In this document: positions 29,130 through 40,165 of the stretch, one piece after another
Layout: each line of letters starts with the position of its first letter
How positions within the stretch are numbered: position 1 is the stretch's first letter
Notes under the pieces: generated by a model
Told to the model about the DNA's origin: nothing
Databases searched by the model: none
Seen by the model: only the letters and a program-made list of their open reading frames with translations
Source of the DNA: Pseudo-nitzschia pungens
Lineage: Eukaryota > Bacillariophyta > Bacillariophyceae > Bacillariales > Bacillariaceae
Length of the DNA stretch: 64,000 bases
Direction of reading: 5' to 3'
Assembly (NCBI GenBank): GCA_037355855.1
Contig: CM074758.1
Location: 97,001-161,000 of the forward strand
Made by a program: the position numbers and the translations under genes

Positions 29130-30170
29130 TCATGGGAGCCATATAAGCTCACCATCTATGCTCCTTTCTGTTCGGCCTCCAAAGTCCGAGTGATATGAGT
29201 CCATCGCGGCCTTCATGTGGGCTTGGAAAGACTCGTTGCTGCCTGAGAGGTCATGAGTTTGAGTGTGGAAGGTTTCAGTGTTGGTGTTGGAGCCATGGGT
29301 CTTGTTGTTACCGGGCCCCTTGTAATTCTTGGAATATTTGTTCTTAGGGCATTCGGACCAATCGTGGTTGTGTCCTTGGATCCGACAGGGATTGGATTTC
29401 TTTTTGCTCGTTGGATTGTTCTTCTGGTTGCCAGAGCGCTTTCTGTTATTGTTGTTAGAACTATTAGAATTGTTGGAACGTCTTCCGTTATTCTTGTTCT
29501 TTTGTTTGCTGAGTCGGTCGAGACTGCTCATGTGGTCGACGATGAACTGACTAGTGGTGTGCTGAGTGACCCCTTGGTGGATGCGGACATAGTCTTCGAT
29601 CCAGGAGTTTGGGTAGCTGTGTAAGAGAATGGTGACTTGCTGGAGATGGTCCAGGTTGGTTACATATCCATGTAGTTTTGCTGTATATTTCATGAGAGTG
29701 ATGAGGCGATCGTTGTGGTCTTTGCAAGTGGATTCTACTTTCTTCTTGCATGCCGGGCTTCGTAGGTATATGTGCATGAGGTCTCTGGCATCTTCTGCAT
29801 TGCAGTAGTATTTGATAAAGGCTGCAAAAGCTGAATTGAATCCTTGTCTCGTAAGTGGATACAGTCTCTGTCCATTCGGTCGGGTGCTCCGTGTGAGGGC
29901 TCTCCATTCGGTTTGGGCTTTGACACATAAGCAGCGGCCGAAGTAGCGGATAAGCGCTGAGTCTTGTACACCTAGATCTTCTGCTGCGTTCAGGAAGGCC
30001 TCCTCGGTGTGAAGCAACTCTTCTAGACCTCCTTTGTCTGTGAAGAGGGGGATTTTTACGCTGTCGGAATGGTCGGCATTGTCGTAGACCGAGAGCGTGA
30101 TCAGTTTCGGCTTGGAGCTGTCGAAAGAGCTCTTGTAGGAGACAGGGGGTTCCCTGTAGATGCCTGCCAT
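29130..30170 (-). CDS. Retroelement Gag-like protein, gag-only remnant (346 aa)
   Basis: The ATG at 30168-30170 (minus) begins MAGIYREPPVSYKSSF; the frame is open further upstream without ATG. Residues 40-220 look like a capsid-type helical region (LIRYFGRCLCVKAQTEWRAL, RLITLMKYTAKLHGYV). An Asn/Ser/Lys-rich linker follows, then a Cys/His knuckle CRIQGHNHDWSECPKN (C-x6-H-x4-C), a form seen in Gag-like proteins of diatom retroelements. No protease, integrase or RT follows: the DNA downstream on this strand is the 400-bp tandem repeat. It is thus a truncated element or a domesticated gag gene. The frame itself is intact, and no LTRs were found. Confidence 0.65.
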   Translation of the reverse strand: MAGIYREPPVSYKSSFDSSKPKLITLSVYDNADHSDSVKIPLFTDKGGLEELLHTEEAFLNAAEDLGVQDSALIRYFGRCLCVKAQTEWRALTRSTRPNGQRLYPLTRQGFNSAFAAFIKYYCNAEDARDLMHIYLRSPACKKKVESTCKDHNDRLITLMKYTAKLHGYVTNLDHLQQVTILLHSYPNSWIEDYVRIHQGVTQHTTSQFIVDHMSSLDRLSKQKNKNNGRRSNNSNSSNNNNRKRSGNQKNNPTSKKKSNPCRIQGHNHDWSECPKNKYSKNYKGPGNNKTHGSNTNTETFHTQTHDLSGSNESFQAHMKAAMDSYHSDFGGRTERSIDGELIWLP

Positions 30171-30275
30171 GCCGCTTGTCGGGGATACAACGTGCCTCTG
30201 TTGTTGAGGATAAGGGAGGTTTGTTCTTGTTTTGAATTCAGTACTGATTTCTACTGTTTCTACTGTAAAGCACAA

Positions 30276-30880
30276 ACAGTAATTACTGTGTTACGGTCTA
30301 GAGTAGAAATATCGGAGTGGTATGAAAATTGTGAATGTTTAGATACTTTATGGAATATTGTTACGCGAGTTGAACATAAAAATTGAGGTCGCGAGCATAG
30401 CCACATTTTGGCATGCTCTGCCATAAATGTTGATTCATTGTTGATTCCCACGATTAGGCATATATCACCTTCTGGGACTCAACCGAAACGTATTCATGAT
30501 TGGATATACACATATATAATATTCGATTCCCATATGGGATTCGGTTAATTATTCAGTCGTGACTGCTAGCTACACTAGCCCGTCACAGTACTAGATGATT
30601 AAAGTAAAAGTAATCTTGCCTCATAATCAAATCATAAAAAATTGTACGATTTTGAACATAACAATTACAGACTGATTCATACATACCATATGGTACGTAT
30701 TATGTATGGTACCAGAACTCAATTCTATGCTCACAAGATCTTTACCAAGAGGTTACTCATGTCATCTACTACCCTACTAGTAGTAGCCCAACCAGGTACC
30801 TATTTATTTAATTCTTTGCTTGTCCCTACTAGAAGATAAATGTAATAAAACTACTGATACTACTACTGCTTTTGGAATGA
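30276..30880. other. Intergenic / possible gag leader
   Basis: Upstream (minus) of the gag-like frame. No LTR or primer-binding site was recognised. A copy of the dispersed AATTGTACGATTTTGAACAT repeat is at about 30637-30800. ATTCGATTCCCATATGGGAATCG at about 30520-30542 is partly palindromic (CGATTCCCATATGGGATTCG). Confidence 0.45.
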
Positions 30881-31425
30881 TCTAGTACTAATCCTACTAC
30901 AACAATGGCCTAGCATCCTGTCTAGCATCCTGTCTATTCTGTTCTACAGTTCCGTCTATTTCTTAGCACCCTGTATCTCTAATAAAGTATAGAGGTGCTA
31001 AGAGCTAGGGTATGTAGATCTAGTACTAATCCTACTACAATGGCCTAGCATCCTGTCTAGCATCCTGTCTATTCCGTTCTACAGATCCGTCTATATCTTA
31101 GCACCCTGTATCTCTAATAAAATATAGAGGTGCTAAGAGCTGGGGTATGTAGATCTAGTACTAATCCTACTACAATGGCCTAGCATCCTGTCTAGCATCC
31201 TGTCTATTCCGTTCTACAGATCCGTCTATATCTTAGCACCCTGTATCTCTAATAAAATAAAGAGGTGCTAAGAGCTGGGGTATGTAGATCTAGTACTAAT
31301 CCTACTACAATGGCCTAGCATCCTGTCTAGCATCCTGTCTATTCCATTCTACAGTTCCGTCTATATCTTAGCACCCTGTATCTCTAATAAAATATAGAGG
31401 TGCTAAGAGCTGGGGTACCGGTATG
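30881..31425 (+). repeat. 135-bp tandem repeat, 4 copies
   Basis: The anchor GCCTAGCATCCTGTCTAGC is at 30908, 31043, 31178 and 31313, an exact 135-bp period. Each unit contains CTTAGCACCCTGTATCTCTA then AGAGGTGCTAAGAGCT, which can pair to form a hairpin. A diverged family member is present in inverted orientation at 34736-35360. Confidence 0.93.
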
Positions 31426-31860
31426 TAAAATGCACCATAATAATATAGTGCTACATTAAGGTTACTATTATTTGATTCATTCTCACTTGTACATATGACA
31501 ATAAAGTATTTAACATACGATAACCAATACAATACGAAGTACGAAGTAATTACTACTTTTACTAGTTTCTACTCGTGCGCTGCCTCTAATCCCTACGATG
31601 TTCGTACCATTAATTACCGCTAATACAGACAAAGCTACAACTCCACTAGCCCCCTCTAAGGCCCAATACTAGTAGTATTTTCGTTAAACCATGCCCAAAG
31701 TGCTCGCAACATCGATTCCAGAGGAAACTAAGATCTTACCGCGTGTTTTTATTCTCATTCAGTGAAAGCGGATCGCGGGCAAGCCCAATCTCATTTACTC
31801 TTTGTCAGAAACTGGAAAACCGTAGCGCATTGTTGATACGCAACAAACATCACGTCCAAC
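31426..31860. other. Intergenic; no supported gene
   Basis: AT-rich sequence with TACGAAGTA words (31535-31555). No gene is seen. Confidence 0.45.
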
Positions 31861-31995
31861 ATGTCCATCGCAGAGGAAAAGTCGGTCCAAGTAAGTGAAG
31901 ATGAACTTGCATCTCCATCGTCGCCGAAGGAAACAGCTCAAAAGGTCTTGAATTCAACAGCGACGATAATGGACGATTCCCAGTCTGTGTGGTAG
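31861..31995 (+). CDS. Short open frame or first exon, unrecognised (44 aa)
   Basis: ATGTCCATCGCAGAGGAAAA starts a 44-codon frame (MSIAEEKSVQVSEDELASPS onward) with balanced codon use, ending TAG at 31993-31995. A strong splice-donor string GTAAGT lies at about 31891 inside it, so it could be the first exon of a gene whose later exons were not found; the minisatellite begins straight after. Low confidence. Confidence 0.2.
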   Translation: MSIAEEKSVQVSEDELASPSSPKETAQKVLNSTATIMDDSQSVW

Positions 31996-32250
31996 TAGTC
32001 ATTCCCCCTACGATCGATTCCAAGCCGGTGTGGTATTCATCCCCCTTTCGATCGATTCCAAGCCGGTGTGGTATTCATTCCCCCTACGATCGATTCCAAG
32101 CCCCGATCGAATCAACCCGACGATTCATCCCTACCCCCCGATCGATTCAACCCTACAAACCCTACGATTCAACCCTACGTCCCAACCCAGAACCCCGATC
32201 GATTCAACACGACGATTCATAGATTCCAAGCCACGATCGAATAACACCCT
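31985..32250 (+). repeat. GATCGATTC minisatellite
   Basis: About eight imperfect copies of CGATCGATTCCAAGCC with CCCCCTACGATCGATTC spacers, becoming CGATTCAACCCTACG toward the end. Confidence 0.75.
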
Positions 32251-32730
32251 GGAGGTAAGGTGGAGATTGAAAAGGGCCTCCGCGTTAGGGTTGTACCGTT
32301 TTTCAAGGGTAAGGGTGGACAAGCCGGAGGCGGTGTCTCTGCCGCGAGGGTTGTCGAACATTTCGCCGAAATTTTTGAGCCACAAGTGGGCAGGAAAGAC
32401 ACGTAGATGTTCCCATGGTTCCTGGGGGACAGTGAGTTCGAGCGGTGGGGGTAGGTCGAACGCGGAATTTCCCGTGAAAGCTTCCCTTGAGTCGATGGTG
32501 ACCTCTTCGTACTCATTGAAAGGGTAACCTTACTCGTTTTCGTCGTCCGAAGACTTGGCCAAGCCGAGCTTGAACTGTACAACTCTTTGAAAACTCTCTG
32601 GATGGATTCCATATCCCGTCCGGGAAATTCTTTGCCGTGTTTTTTGACCACTTGCTGCCACTCAGCCGTTTCGATCGGCCGTTTTTCCGCAGCCAGGATG
32701 TCAGCCAGAACACCAAAGTAAGCTTAGCTA
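32220..32730 (-). pseudogene. Broken Myb/SANT-like (trihelix-type) protein remnant
   Basis: On the minus strand about 32560-32727 reads VLADILAAEKRPIETAEWQQ then VVKKHGKEFPGRDMESIQRV and FKELY, which resembles a Myb/SANT-like helix-turn-helix (Trp, spaced basic residues, R..S...VF..L). Further down, 32245-32545 in another phase reads SSDDENE, a TAA at 32530-32532, then GYPFNEYEEVTIDSREAF and PQEPWEHLRVFPAHLWLKNF, with coding-like composition. At least one frame change and one stop separate the parts. Similar domains occur in transposon-derived and host DNA-binding proteins; which applies is unknown. Confidence 0.35.
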
Positions 32731-32918
32731 GTACTACTACTACTACTACTAGTAGTACGGTAGCACAGGGATTTTACATCTTTAACGTTGTCATGGTCCA
32801 AAATTAATAATATCAAACACACCATCACCATCGCACCACACCTACGGTAAGTTACATTGTCCAAGTGGTACTAGTAGTAGTTAATCGTATTCCGTCGTTA
32901 GTAGACACCTTTCCCCCC

Positions 32919-33993
32919 CTAGGAGGAGAGGAGGTTCTCTTTTTCCGCCTCCTCCTTTGCTTTTTCTTCTGCTGCCTTGGCTTCCTTCTCATCCAATTCG
33001 TCCAGTTCTTCGTCCACGATGCAGACAAAGGCAAGGACCAGGATGGGATCCATTCCGGGCGCGACCTCGATCGTGTAGTGATCCTTCTTGCTGTCTTGGT
33101 TGTCGGGTGATTCCGTGTCGGTCTCGATTTCCGCCTCGCCTTCGGCAGCGTCGGCAGCGGATTTGTCCGCAGCAGCAGCAGTCTGCTGCGGGCTCATCCG
33201 AATCCTTGCCACGGTGTGTCCCTTGGTGTTCTTCATGATGTACCGGCGGCTGCCGCTGTCCCCCCTGAGGACGTAGTCCCCCCGCTTGAGCAGCTGCATT
33301 GCCTGCAGCTGCAACGTGCTCTTGCTCTCGCTTTCGCTCTCGCTCTCGCCCTCATCCTCCGAGTCGAGGGTGGCGTGGAACTCAAACTTGCTCATCAAAT
33401 CGATGACGTCCTTTTCGATGTACCCGATCCGTTGGTCACCCCTGAATACATCGTAGGTCGGCTTGTGAGGAATGGCAAAGATTTGTTGCACCAGGTGGGC
33501 CACCACCTTTCCGTCGAAGAAAATCTCCAGCTTGTCCTGTCCGGGGATATCGAGGGACGGAGTTCTTGACCTCGCAGTAGACCGTGTTGGTGGCGAGGTC
33601 TCTGACCTCAAAGTCGTCTCCCACGAACTTGCCGGCTTCCTTTTCGAGACGTCTCGACACCTTTGAGGCCTGCCTCCCGAGGAAGCCCCCAAAGCCGATC
33701 TTCTTTCCCAGGACGTTGAACTTGTGGGCCTTTTCCTGGATGCCAAGGGTGGTAACTTCTTTGGAAAGACTCTCCTCGCCTCCCAGGGGAGCTCCGTGGG
33801 GGAAAGGCTGGGTCTGAGGGACGAGCTTTTTTCCCTTGAGAAAGTCGACGATGAAGTAATAGCGAACGTAAACTTTCTTGGCGACCCGGATCCAATCCTC
33901 CTTGGAAAACTTCCACGGTGAATAAACGGTGTAGTAGATCGCCCCAAGAAAAGCAATGAGCAAAAGGAGAAAGAATATCGCGAAGAACCCCAT
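32919..33993 (-). pseudogene. Tubby-C/LURP-one-like membrane-anchored protein with one frameshift
   Basis: The ATG at 33991-33993 starts a membrane segment (FAIFFLLLLIAFLGAIYYTV). A tubby-C/LURP-one-like region follows: FEVRDLATNTVYCEVKN, FFDGKVVAHLVQQIF, YDVFRGDQRIGYIEKDV, RRYIMKNTKGHTVARI and DHYTIEVAPGMDPILVLAF, with an acidic C-terminus ending in a TAG at 32919-32921. Members of this fold bind phosphoinositides or membranes; the function here is unknown. The first about 145 codons are in one phase and the rest in the next: near 33550-33560 the reading must skip one base (ACTCCG|TCCCTCGATATC). This is a single-base indel in the genome or a sequencing error; no GT-AG intron fits. Gene symbol unknown. 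Confidence 0.75.
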
Positions 33994-34735
33994 GGTGGTG
34001 TTTGTTGTCGTTGTCGTTGTCGTTGTCGTTTTCGTTTTCGTTGTCGTTGTCGCTGTTGTCGTTGTTGTCGTTGTCGTACTCGTGCGGTACGGTACGGATT
34101 TAGATGAGGTTAGTTAGAAGCACTGTTTGAGCGACAAAGAAAGAAGTCATTTCACCGTTGAAACACTGAGCACTGAACACTGATCACTGAGCACTGAACA
34201 CTGATCACTGAACACTGATCACACCGCACTCGAACTATGGCTGAGGGTAACCTTACCAAGATTACTACTACAAGTACAGGTACGAGTAAGTTACTACCAA
34301 CACGAAGTACAAGTACGAGGTGTTACAATTGCTATCTTTCTCCTACCGAGTGTCAAAAAGATGGGAGAAAAGATTTGCTTACTTCATATTATCCAATCAA
34401 AACGGAGGATAATATATATGCATAATACACTTATATATATATTATATACGGTATGCATGAAATTGGACCTCGGGGGGGTAGTGGAGTCATACCGCCATCA
34501 CGGCCTCTATTTTTTTTTCAAAAGTAAGGATAAATCTTACCTGTAAGGTTTTCCCTTCATTTTTTTTGTTGAATAACTTTGCAGTAAGATTATCTAGTAG
34601 AGTAAGATTAATTACTGGTACAAGTACATTCTAAAAGTACCTTACTCCTATGACAGTACAAGAAGTACCCTATTGGGGTGTGACCAATAGCAGTAGTAGT
34701 ACTACTACTAGTACCTACTAGTACTAAATCAGGGC
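33994..34735. other. Intergenic with GTTGTCGTTGTCG and ACTGAACACTGATC repeats
   Basis: At 34000-34080 a GTTGTC hexamer run forms the 5' flank of the tubby-like gene. At 34160-34220 a 13-20 bp repeat of CACTGAGCACTGAACACTG appears. The rest is AT-rich; a 62-codon frame at 34237-34425 is not recognised. Confidence 0.5.
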
Positions 34736-35360
34736 CCAGCATCCTGTCTTGCGTTGATATTCCTGCCTGTCAGCACTTTCAACACAATGACCCAGGTCAC
34801 TTGACTGTAGCACCCCATAGCGTTTTTGCTACTAAGCCTGCTGTTGCTAATAAGCCTGCTGCTAAGCCTGTTGCTTAGCGCTTATCTGGGACCCTCTCCT
34901 GGTAGTACATATTCCTACACAGAAGCCTTAGCATCTTGGAGGAAGGTGGTAAACAGGATGCTAGACAGGATGCTAGGCACTTCCAGTAGGATTTGTACCA
35001 GATCTACATACCCCAACTCCTAGCAGCCCTATATTAGAAGATTTACAGGATGCTAAGATAAGAACAGAACTGTAGAACTGAAAAGGCGATACTAAACAGG
35101 ATGCTAGACAGGATGCTAGGCCCTTCCAGTAGGGATTTGTACCAGATCTACATACCCCAAGAACTCTTAGCAGCCCTATATTAGAAGATATACAGGGTGC
35201 TAAGATAAGGACGGAACTGTAGAACTAAAAAGGCGATACTAAACAGGATGCTAGAGATGATGCAAGGTCCCTCCAGTAGGATTTGTACCAGATCTACATA
35301 GTACCCCAAGTCTTAGCACCCCCTATATTATTAGAGTTACTACAGGGTGCTAAGAGATGT
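34736..35360 (-). repeat. Inverted, diverged relatives of the 135-bp repeat, about 3 copies
   Basis: Units at about 34960, 35097 and 35245 contain GGATGCTAGACAGGATGCTA, GATTTGTACCAGATCTACAT and ACAGGGTGCTAAGATAAG, which are reverse complements of parts of the 30881-31425 array. Confidence 0.8.
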
Positions 35361-36466
35361 TGGGGTTGAATAGTAGCAGTAACAAGTCTTAGTCTTGGCA
35401 TGGTGTTTTGGTGTTTTTTTTGTGAAGTAGTAGTAGTGAGCAAACAGTGGATTACAGGGGGTTTTGTGAAGCCTTCGGAGAGTTGACTGACAGAAATTTC
35501 GATAGACATGAGTCCTGTCTTTAAAATAATGAATCCTGTCTTCAAAATAATGCAACGAAGGTTGCGCACCTCCACGTTAATATACGGAGAAAAAAACTAC
35601 TGTTCCGGCAATCTTAAGGGGGTCTAAGACGCAACCGGTACTGTACTCTCAGCCATTTAAAACGGTCCCGTCCGTCAAAAAATGAGGCGTACTTAGGAAC
35701 GTACCTATGTATACGTACTAAGTGGTAGGAGTTGCACGAGCGGGTAGCGCGCGCAACTAGGGTTGGGATACCGTAGCGGTAACCTTAATCTTACCGAACT
35801 CATGCCATCTAATACCATACTAGCAGCTACTACTGCTACTAGTACTACTACATAAAGGCCAAACAAAATCCTTTCGTATTTATTGATTCTACCGTACTAG
35901 TAGGCTCATTCCTGGATAAATCTAATACTAGTAGTACTACCACTGCTAGTTACCAAACCAAAATCTGTCCCTATTTGATTCTAGACATGTCCCTCTAGAT
36001 GAATCTACTACTACTACTGCCACTACTCTAGTAGTGCTGGTACTACTAGTAGCTGATCAACTAAAGTACCGGTAATCTTACCTCGTACCGTAGTACCGTA
36101 ATCCACTTCTAAAAATTGTATGATTTTGAACATGGTGGTAGTAAAAATTACAGACTGATTCATACATACTGTACATATTACGTACCGTACGGTACGGTAC
36201 CAAAACTCAATTACCGTGTTATTACTCATGCCATATAATAGTCCTACCATACCGGTAGTACTACATATCAACCACACACATACGTAAATCTTACGGTAAG
36301 ACTATCAAAACCACTAGAGGTACGAAATCAGAAAATTGTCATTATAAAAACAAGCATCACAACTCCGACCAAAATATAATATGCCAACTATTGCTTCATT
36401 TTCACGAGCCATTCAGTCAGTCACAAAATATCTACAAACCGGTGGTAATTCCTGCATTTCGTAGTG
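35361..36466. other. Intergenic; dispersed repeat copy, no supported gene
   Basis: Contains a diverged copy of the 400-bp repeat family at about 35830-36220, including AATTGTATGATTTTGAACAT at 36114. Nothing else is recognised. Confidence 0.5.
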
Positions 36467-36591
36467 TACTACGAAGTTCCTATCAGCTGATCCCCCCCAT
36501 TTTTAATCAGATTAACTCGGGGAGTTAATGTGGAATCGACGTAAACTCCGAAAAACTCTGTAGTACAAATTTCTACGTAATTTATTGTAGG
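36467..36591 (+). repeat. 125-bp inverted repeat, left member
   Basis: By eye this is an exact reverse complement of 39645-39769. It contains TCAGCTGATCCCCCCCATTT and a partial internal palindrome TTAACTCGGGGAGTTAA. The two members enclose 3.05 kb of minisatellite and unrecognised sequence. They could be terminal repeats of a composite element or two oppositely oriented copies of a small element. Confidence 0.85.
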
Positions 36592-36769
36592 ATCAATCGT
36601 GCTCTGCTATCTGGCTCTGTTTCGACACCGTTGTCAGAACACTGATTTTGTTCATTCTTTTGACCATGGTGGATCCGGCAGATACCAGAGCCAAAGCGCG
36701 TAGCAAACTGCAACTTAGCAGGGAGTTAGGGCAACAGCGAGCAATGCTAACAGCGAGTGGTTTCAACGC

Positions 36770-37690
36770 GTCGATATAATACAGTGGGGGGGGGACAGCA
36801 AGCAGCAGCAACGCGTCGATAATACAGGGGGGTCAGCAAGCAGCAAGCAGCAACGCGTCGATAATACAGGGGGGGGCAGCAAGCAGCAGCAACAATACAG
36901 GGGGGACAGCAAGCAGCAGCAACGCGTTGATAATACAGGGGGGGACAGCAAGCAAGCAGCAACGCGTCGATAATACAGGGGAGCAAATAACGTACATGGG
37001 TATTGCTGGGTTCGACGCGTTGTTTTTGTACCGTAAAGGGATACTCTAGCGCAGCCAAGATAAAACCGATACAGCAAGCAGCGAAGCAGCGAATAAGATG
37101 CGGGGTTTTGCTAGGTTCGACACGTGGATCATGTACTGTAAACAGATACCCTAGCGCAGCCAAGATAAAATCGATACAGCAGCGAGCAGCAGCATAGCAT
37201 CGATACTACAGGGGAGCAGCAAGCAAGCAGCAACGCGTCGATACTACAGGGGGGGACAGCAGGCAGCAGCATCGCGTCGATAACACAGGGGAGCAGCAAG
37301 CAGCAGGCAGCAGCATCGCGTCGATATACAGGGGAGGGGACAGCAAGCAGCAACGCGTCGATAGTATACAGGGGAGCAGCAAGCAGCGAATAACAGGGGA
37401 CAGCAAGCAGCGAACCGCGAGCAGCGAATAACGTATGGGGTTTTGTTGCTAGGTCCGACACGTGGATTGTGTACTGTAAAGAGGTACCCTAGCATCGCCC
37501 TGGATGAAATCGATACAGCGAGCAGCATCAACGCGTCGGTACATGGGGGGGACAGCAAGCAGCGAGCAGCAAGCAGCAGCAAAGCGTCGATAATAGAGGG
37601 GACAGCAGCAATGCGTCAATATGCGACAAACAGCAACGCGTCGATAAACAGCAAGTAGCAACGCCTCGATACTATACAGGGGACAGTAGA
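36770..37690 (+). repeat. G-run minisatellite, second locus
   Basis: About 15 copies of AACGCGTCGATAATACAGGG-type units in blocks (36770-36985, 37190-37400, 37520-37690). They are separated by two copies of a segment GGTTCGAC.CGTGGAT with GTACTGTAAA.GATACCCTAG (37010-37070, 37110-37165, 37455-37500). It is the same family as at 3150-5625, about 31 kb away. Confidence 0.85.
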
Positions 37691-37840
37691 TTGTCGCGTC
37701 TCCACCAGGCAATTGTCGAGTCTCCGCCACTCAGTATATTGTCGCGTCTCCACCCGGCGATTGTCGCATCTCCACCCGGCGATTGTCGCATCTCCACCAG
37801 GCGATTGTCGCGTCTCCACCACCAGTAGATTGTTGAATAC
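37685..37840 (+). repeat. GATTGTCGCGTCTCCACC minisatellite
   Basis: Six tandem copies of about 26 bp. Related sequence occurs in the opposite orientation (GGTGGAGACGCGACAATCG) at 38395-38530. Confidence 0.85.
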
Positions 37841-38394
37841 ACCACCATTGTCAGAGGCCAAGTTGCTGCTGTTGTTGTTACTGTCTGCTGTTTGCTGTTT
37901 GCAGAATTAGAAATTATGAAGCGCTTGCTGCTTGCTGCTGCTTGCAGATCCAATTGATCGATTCGTGTTTTGGTGTTCCAGTTTTCATGTAACAAATGTT
38001 CGATATCCACCCCTGTAAATAAATAATACCGAAAGACAACTCTAACCTATCAGATTACAAGCATGTCGGACTTCAATCCCATCAGTTCTTTATACTTTAC
38101 GGCGCCGGTCGACTTCAATCCCACCATGTGGACGTCCAAGGTTTTCTATTGTACCTATGTTCGATATCCACCAATGGAGATGGATATAATCGATTCCCAC
38201 AAGTGTTCGATACTTAGCTGTGGGAGTGACACGGGAGTGATCGACTGCCGGCGGCGCTATCGAAAACATATTGCAAATAAACTGGAGCAAACTAGTGGAA
38301 CAAACTGGAGCAACTCTAATTCATTATTTCTATTTTTGCAACTCTGCAAAAGCAAATCTAAACTACCACTAAGAAATACAACCAAATCGAAATC

Positions 38395-38530
38395 AACCAT
38401 GGTGGAGCCGGAGACGCGACAATCGACAATGGTCGAGACGCGACAATCGACAATCGACAATGGTAGAGACGTGACAATAATCGACAATGGTGGAGACTCG
38501 ACAATCGACAATGGTGGCGACGTGACAATA
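38395..38530 (-). repeat. Same minisatellite, inverted block
   Basis: About six copies of CGACAATGGTGGAGACGTGA, the reverse complement of the block at 37685-37840 with an extra CGACAAT spacer. Confidence 0.8.
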
Positions 38531-38540
38531 CACTCGTCAG

Positions 38541-38830
38541 TTCATATACCCAAGGGTAGGGAGCGTTGCTGCTGGTGGAGTTGCCAGAACCGCTGTCGAT
38601 ACTGGGATTGGACTGATTGTTGCAGCCGAAGTGGTATTTCTTGGCGCTGGAGGCCCCATCTCAAGAGAACCATGTCCATTTGATGCAGCTACAGCAGGTT
38701 TGTCGAGACGATTGTTTCCGCGAGAACCTCGGCGGAACAAACGAAACCAGAAACAAACCTTGCGTATCGCCCGAGGGAACGAAAAGAAAACGAAAGACGC
38801 TGCCACTGCTGCTGCTGCTGCTGCTCCTGC
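38541..38830 (+). CDS. Possible exon, unrecognised, with hydrophobic segment
   Basis: After a plausible acceptor (GTCAG|TTC at 38540) one frame reads YPRVGSVAAGGVARTAVDTG and IGLIVAAEVVFLGAGGPIS, then a basic stretch REPRRNKRNQKQ, ending in an Ala run. Composition is coding-like, but there is no ATG and no family match. The opposite strand is also open. Low confidence. Confidence 0.2.
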
Positions 38831-39644
38831 TACCGGACCCCCAAACCGATGGTACCAAACCGTCGATCCGCAACCAAACCGATGCGGAAGGTACGAGATC
38901 GTACCGGTACAGTATACGCCCAACCAAACAAGACCGCCTCGGGCTACAACACCACCATTGCGTCTGGTTTCGAAAGGGCAGTCGTCGTTGGTTCGGATGT
39001 ACTTCGTATTGTATATTCGATTCGAGTACGTAGGTTACCTGTACGAATCGAGGTCGACAATGAGAGGGTACGTTGAATTGGATTGAATTGGATTGAATTG
39101 GATTAAATCGGACAGTGTGGCAGTACAACCAATAGAAGAGTCATTCAGTGTCGGTATTGCTCTGGGTTGCTCTGGGTTGCTTCCTCACCATGGTCCATGG
39201 TCACGACAAGTACGAATCCACGTCGCCAACGCTGTAATCGCCGCCGTCATCGTCGCCCCCCACGCTGCCGTGCCCAGCATGAGCAAGAAAACGAACCGAG
39301 GAGAACCAAGACGTTCCGGACTATGAGCTTTCAACGGCGTCAATAGTGCACGTCAAGAAAGTAAGACGGAGCATGAACAGTAGCAACAATAGGCTTTGCT
39401 GGAATTGTCGGATTGTCGAATTCTCGTCGTTGTCGGTCGAAATCAGAAGCAGTTCGAAAAATCGGTTCTACAAGGTCGATTTTGACAGAAAAAAAGGCTC
39501 AAACACACTCTCGATGAAAGGATTGCTCTGGACAAGAAAAATGGGTTCAATGGGTGTGTTACAATAGGATTTGGGCAACCACCATGGTCCCGGTCGAAAT
39601 GAGAAGGAGTGGTGTGTTGGTGTCAAAAAAGAAGAAGACTAGAG
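38831..39644. other. Intergenic; no supported gene
   Basis: Has a GAATTGGATTG short tandem repeat (39072-39105) and a Pro/Arg-rich open stretch near 39200-39330 that cannot be assigned. Confidence 0.4.
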
Positions 39645-39769
39645 CCTACAATAAATTACGTAGAAATTTGTACTACAGAGTTTTTCGGAGTTTACGTCGA
39701 TTCCACATTAACTCCCCGAGTTAATCTGATTAAAAATGGGGGGGATCAGCTGATAGGAACTTCGTAGTA
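39645..39769 (-). repeat. 125-bp inverted repeat, right member
   Basis: Reverse complement of 36467-36591 over the full 125 bp. The flanks differ and no target duplication is evident. Confidence 0.85.
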
Positions 39770-40165
39770 AGATTAAAAAGATTACGAGTAATTAATTACC
39801 GTAATACCGGTACGGTATGAGTAATCTTACCGTACGTAATTACTGCAACCGATCGCATTTTTGGTGTTCGCAAAAGTTCTTTTTCCTGGCTTCGGCCTTC
39901 CATAATGTGGGCTCTCTCCAAACAATAGCAATCGAGAGCAAGATGGTATCACACTTGCAATTATTGCCACTGTCTTGGATGGAAATGTTGATCTTGGGTC
40001 ATTGGTTGAGAGAGAGAACGGAGCTGAGAAGCAACATCGAAATACAGACATAACACGGCAATCCTCTTATCAACAAACAATTCTCACAATTTCTTTCCTA
40101 TCGATTGAGAAAGTACTTACCTTCTTGGAACAATCCCCTGCAACTGCACCGAAATTTTCTCCACC
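39770..40165. promoter_or_regulatory. Upstream region of the interrupted two-exon gene
   Basis: Probable promoter and 5' untranslated region of the gene starting at 40166. It begins with TACCGGTA/TTACCGTA palindromic words. No core promoter motif can be named with confidence. Confidence 0.35.
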
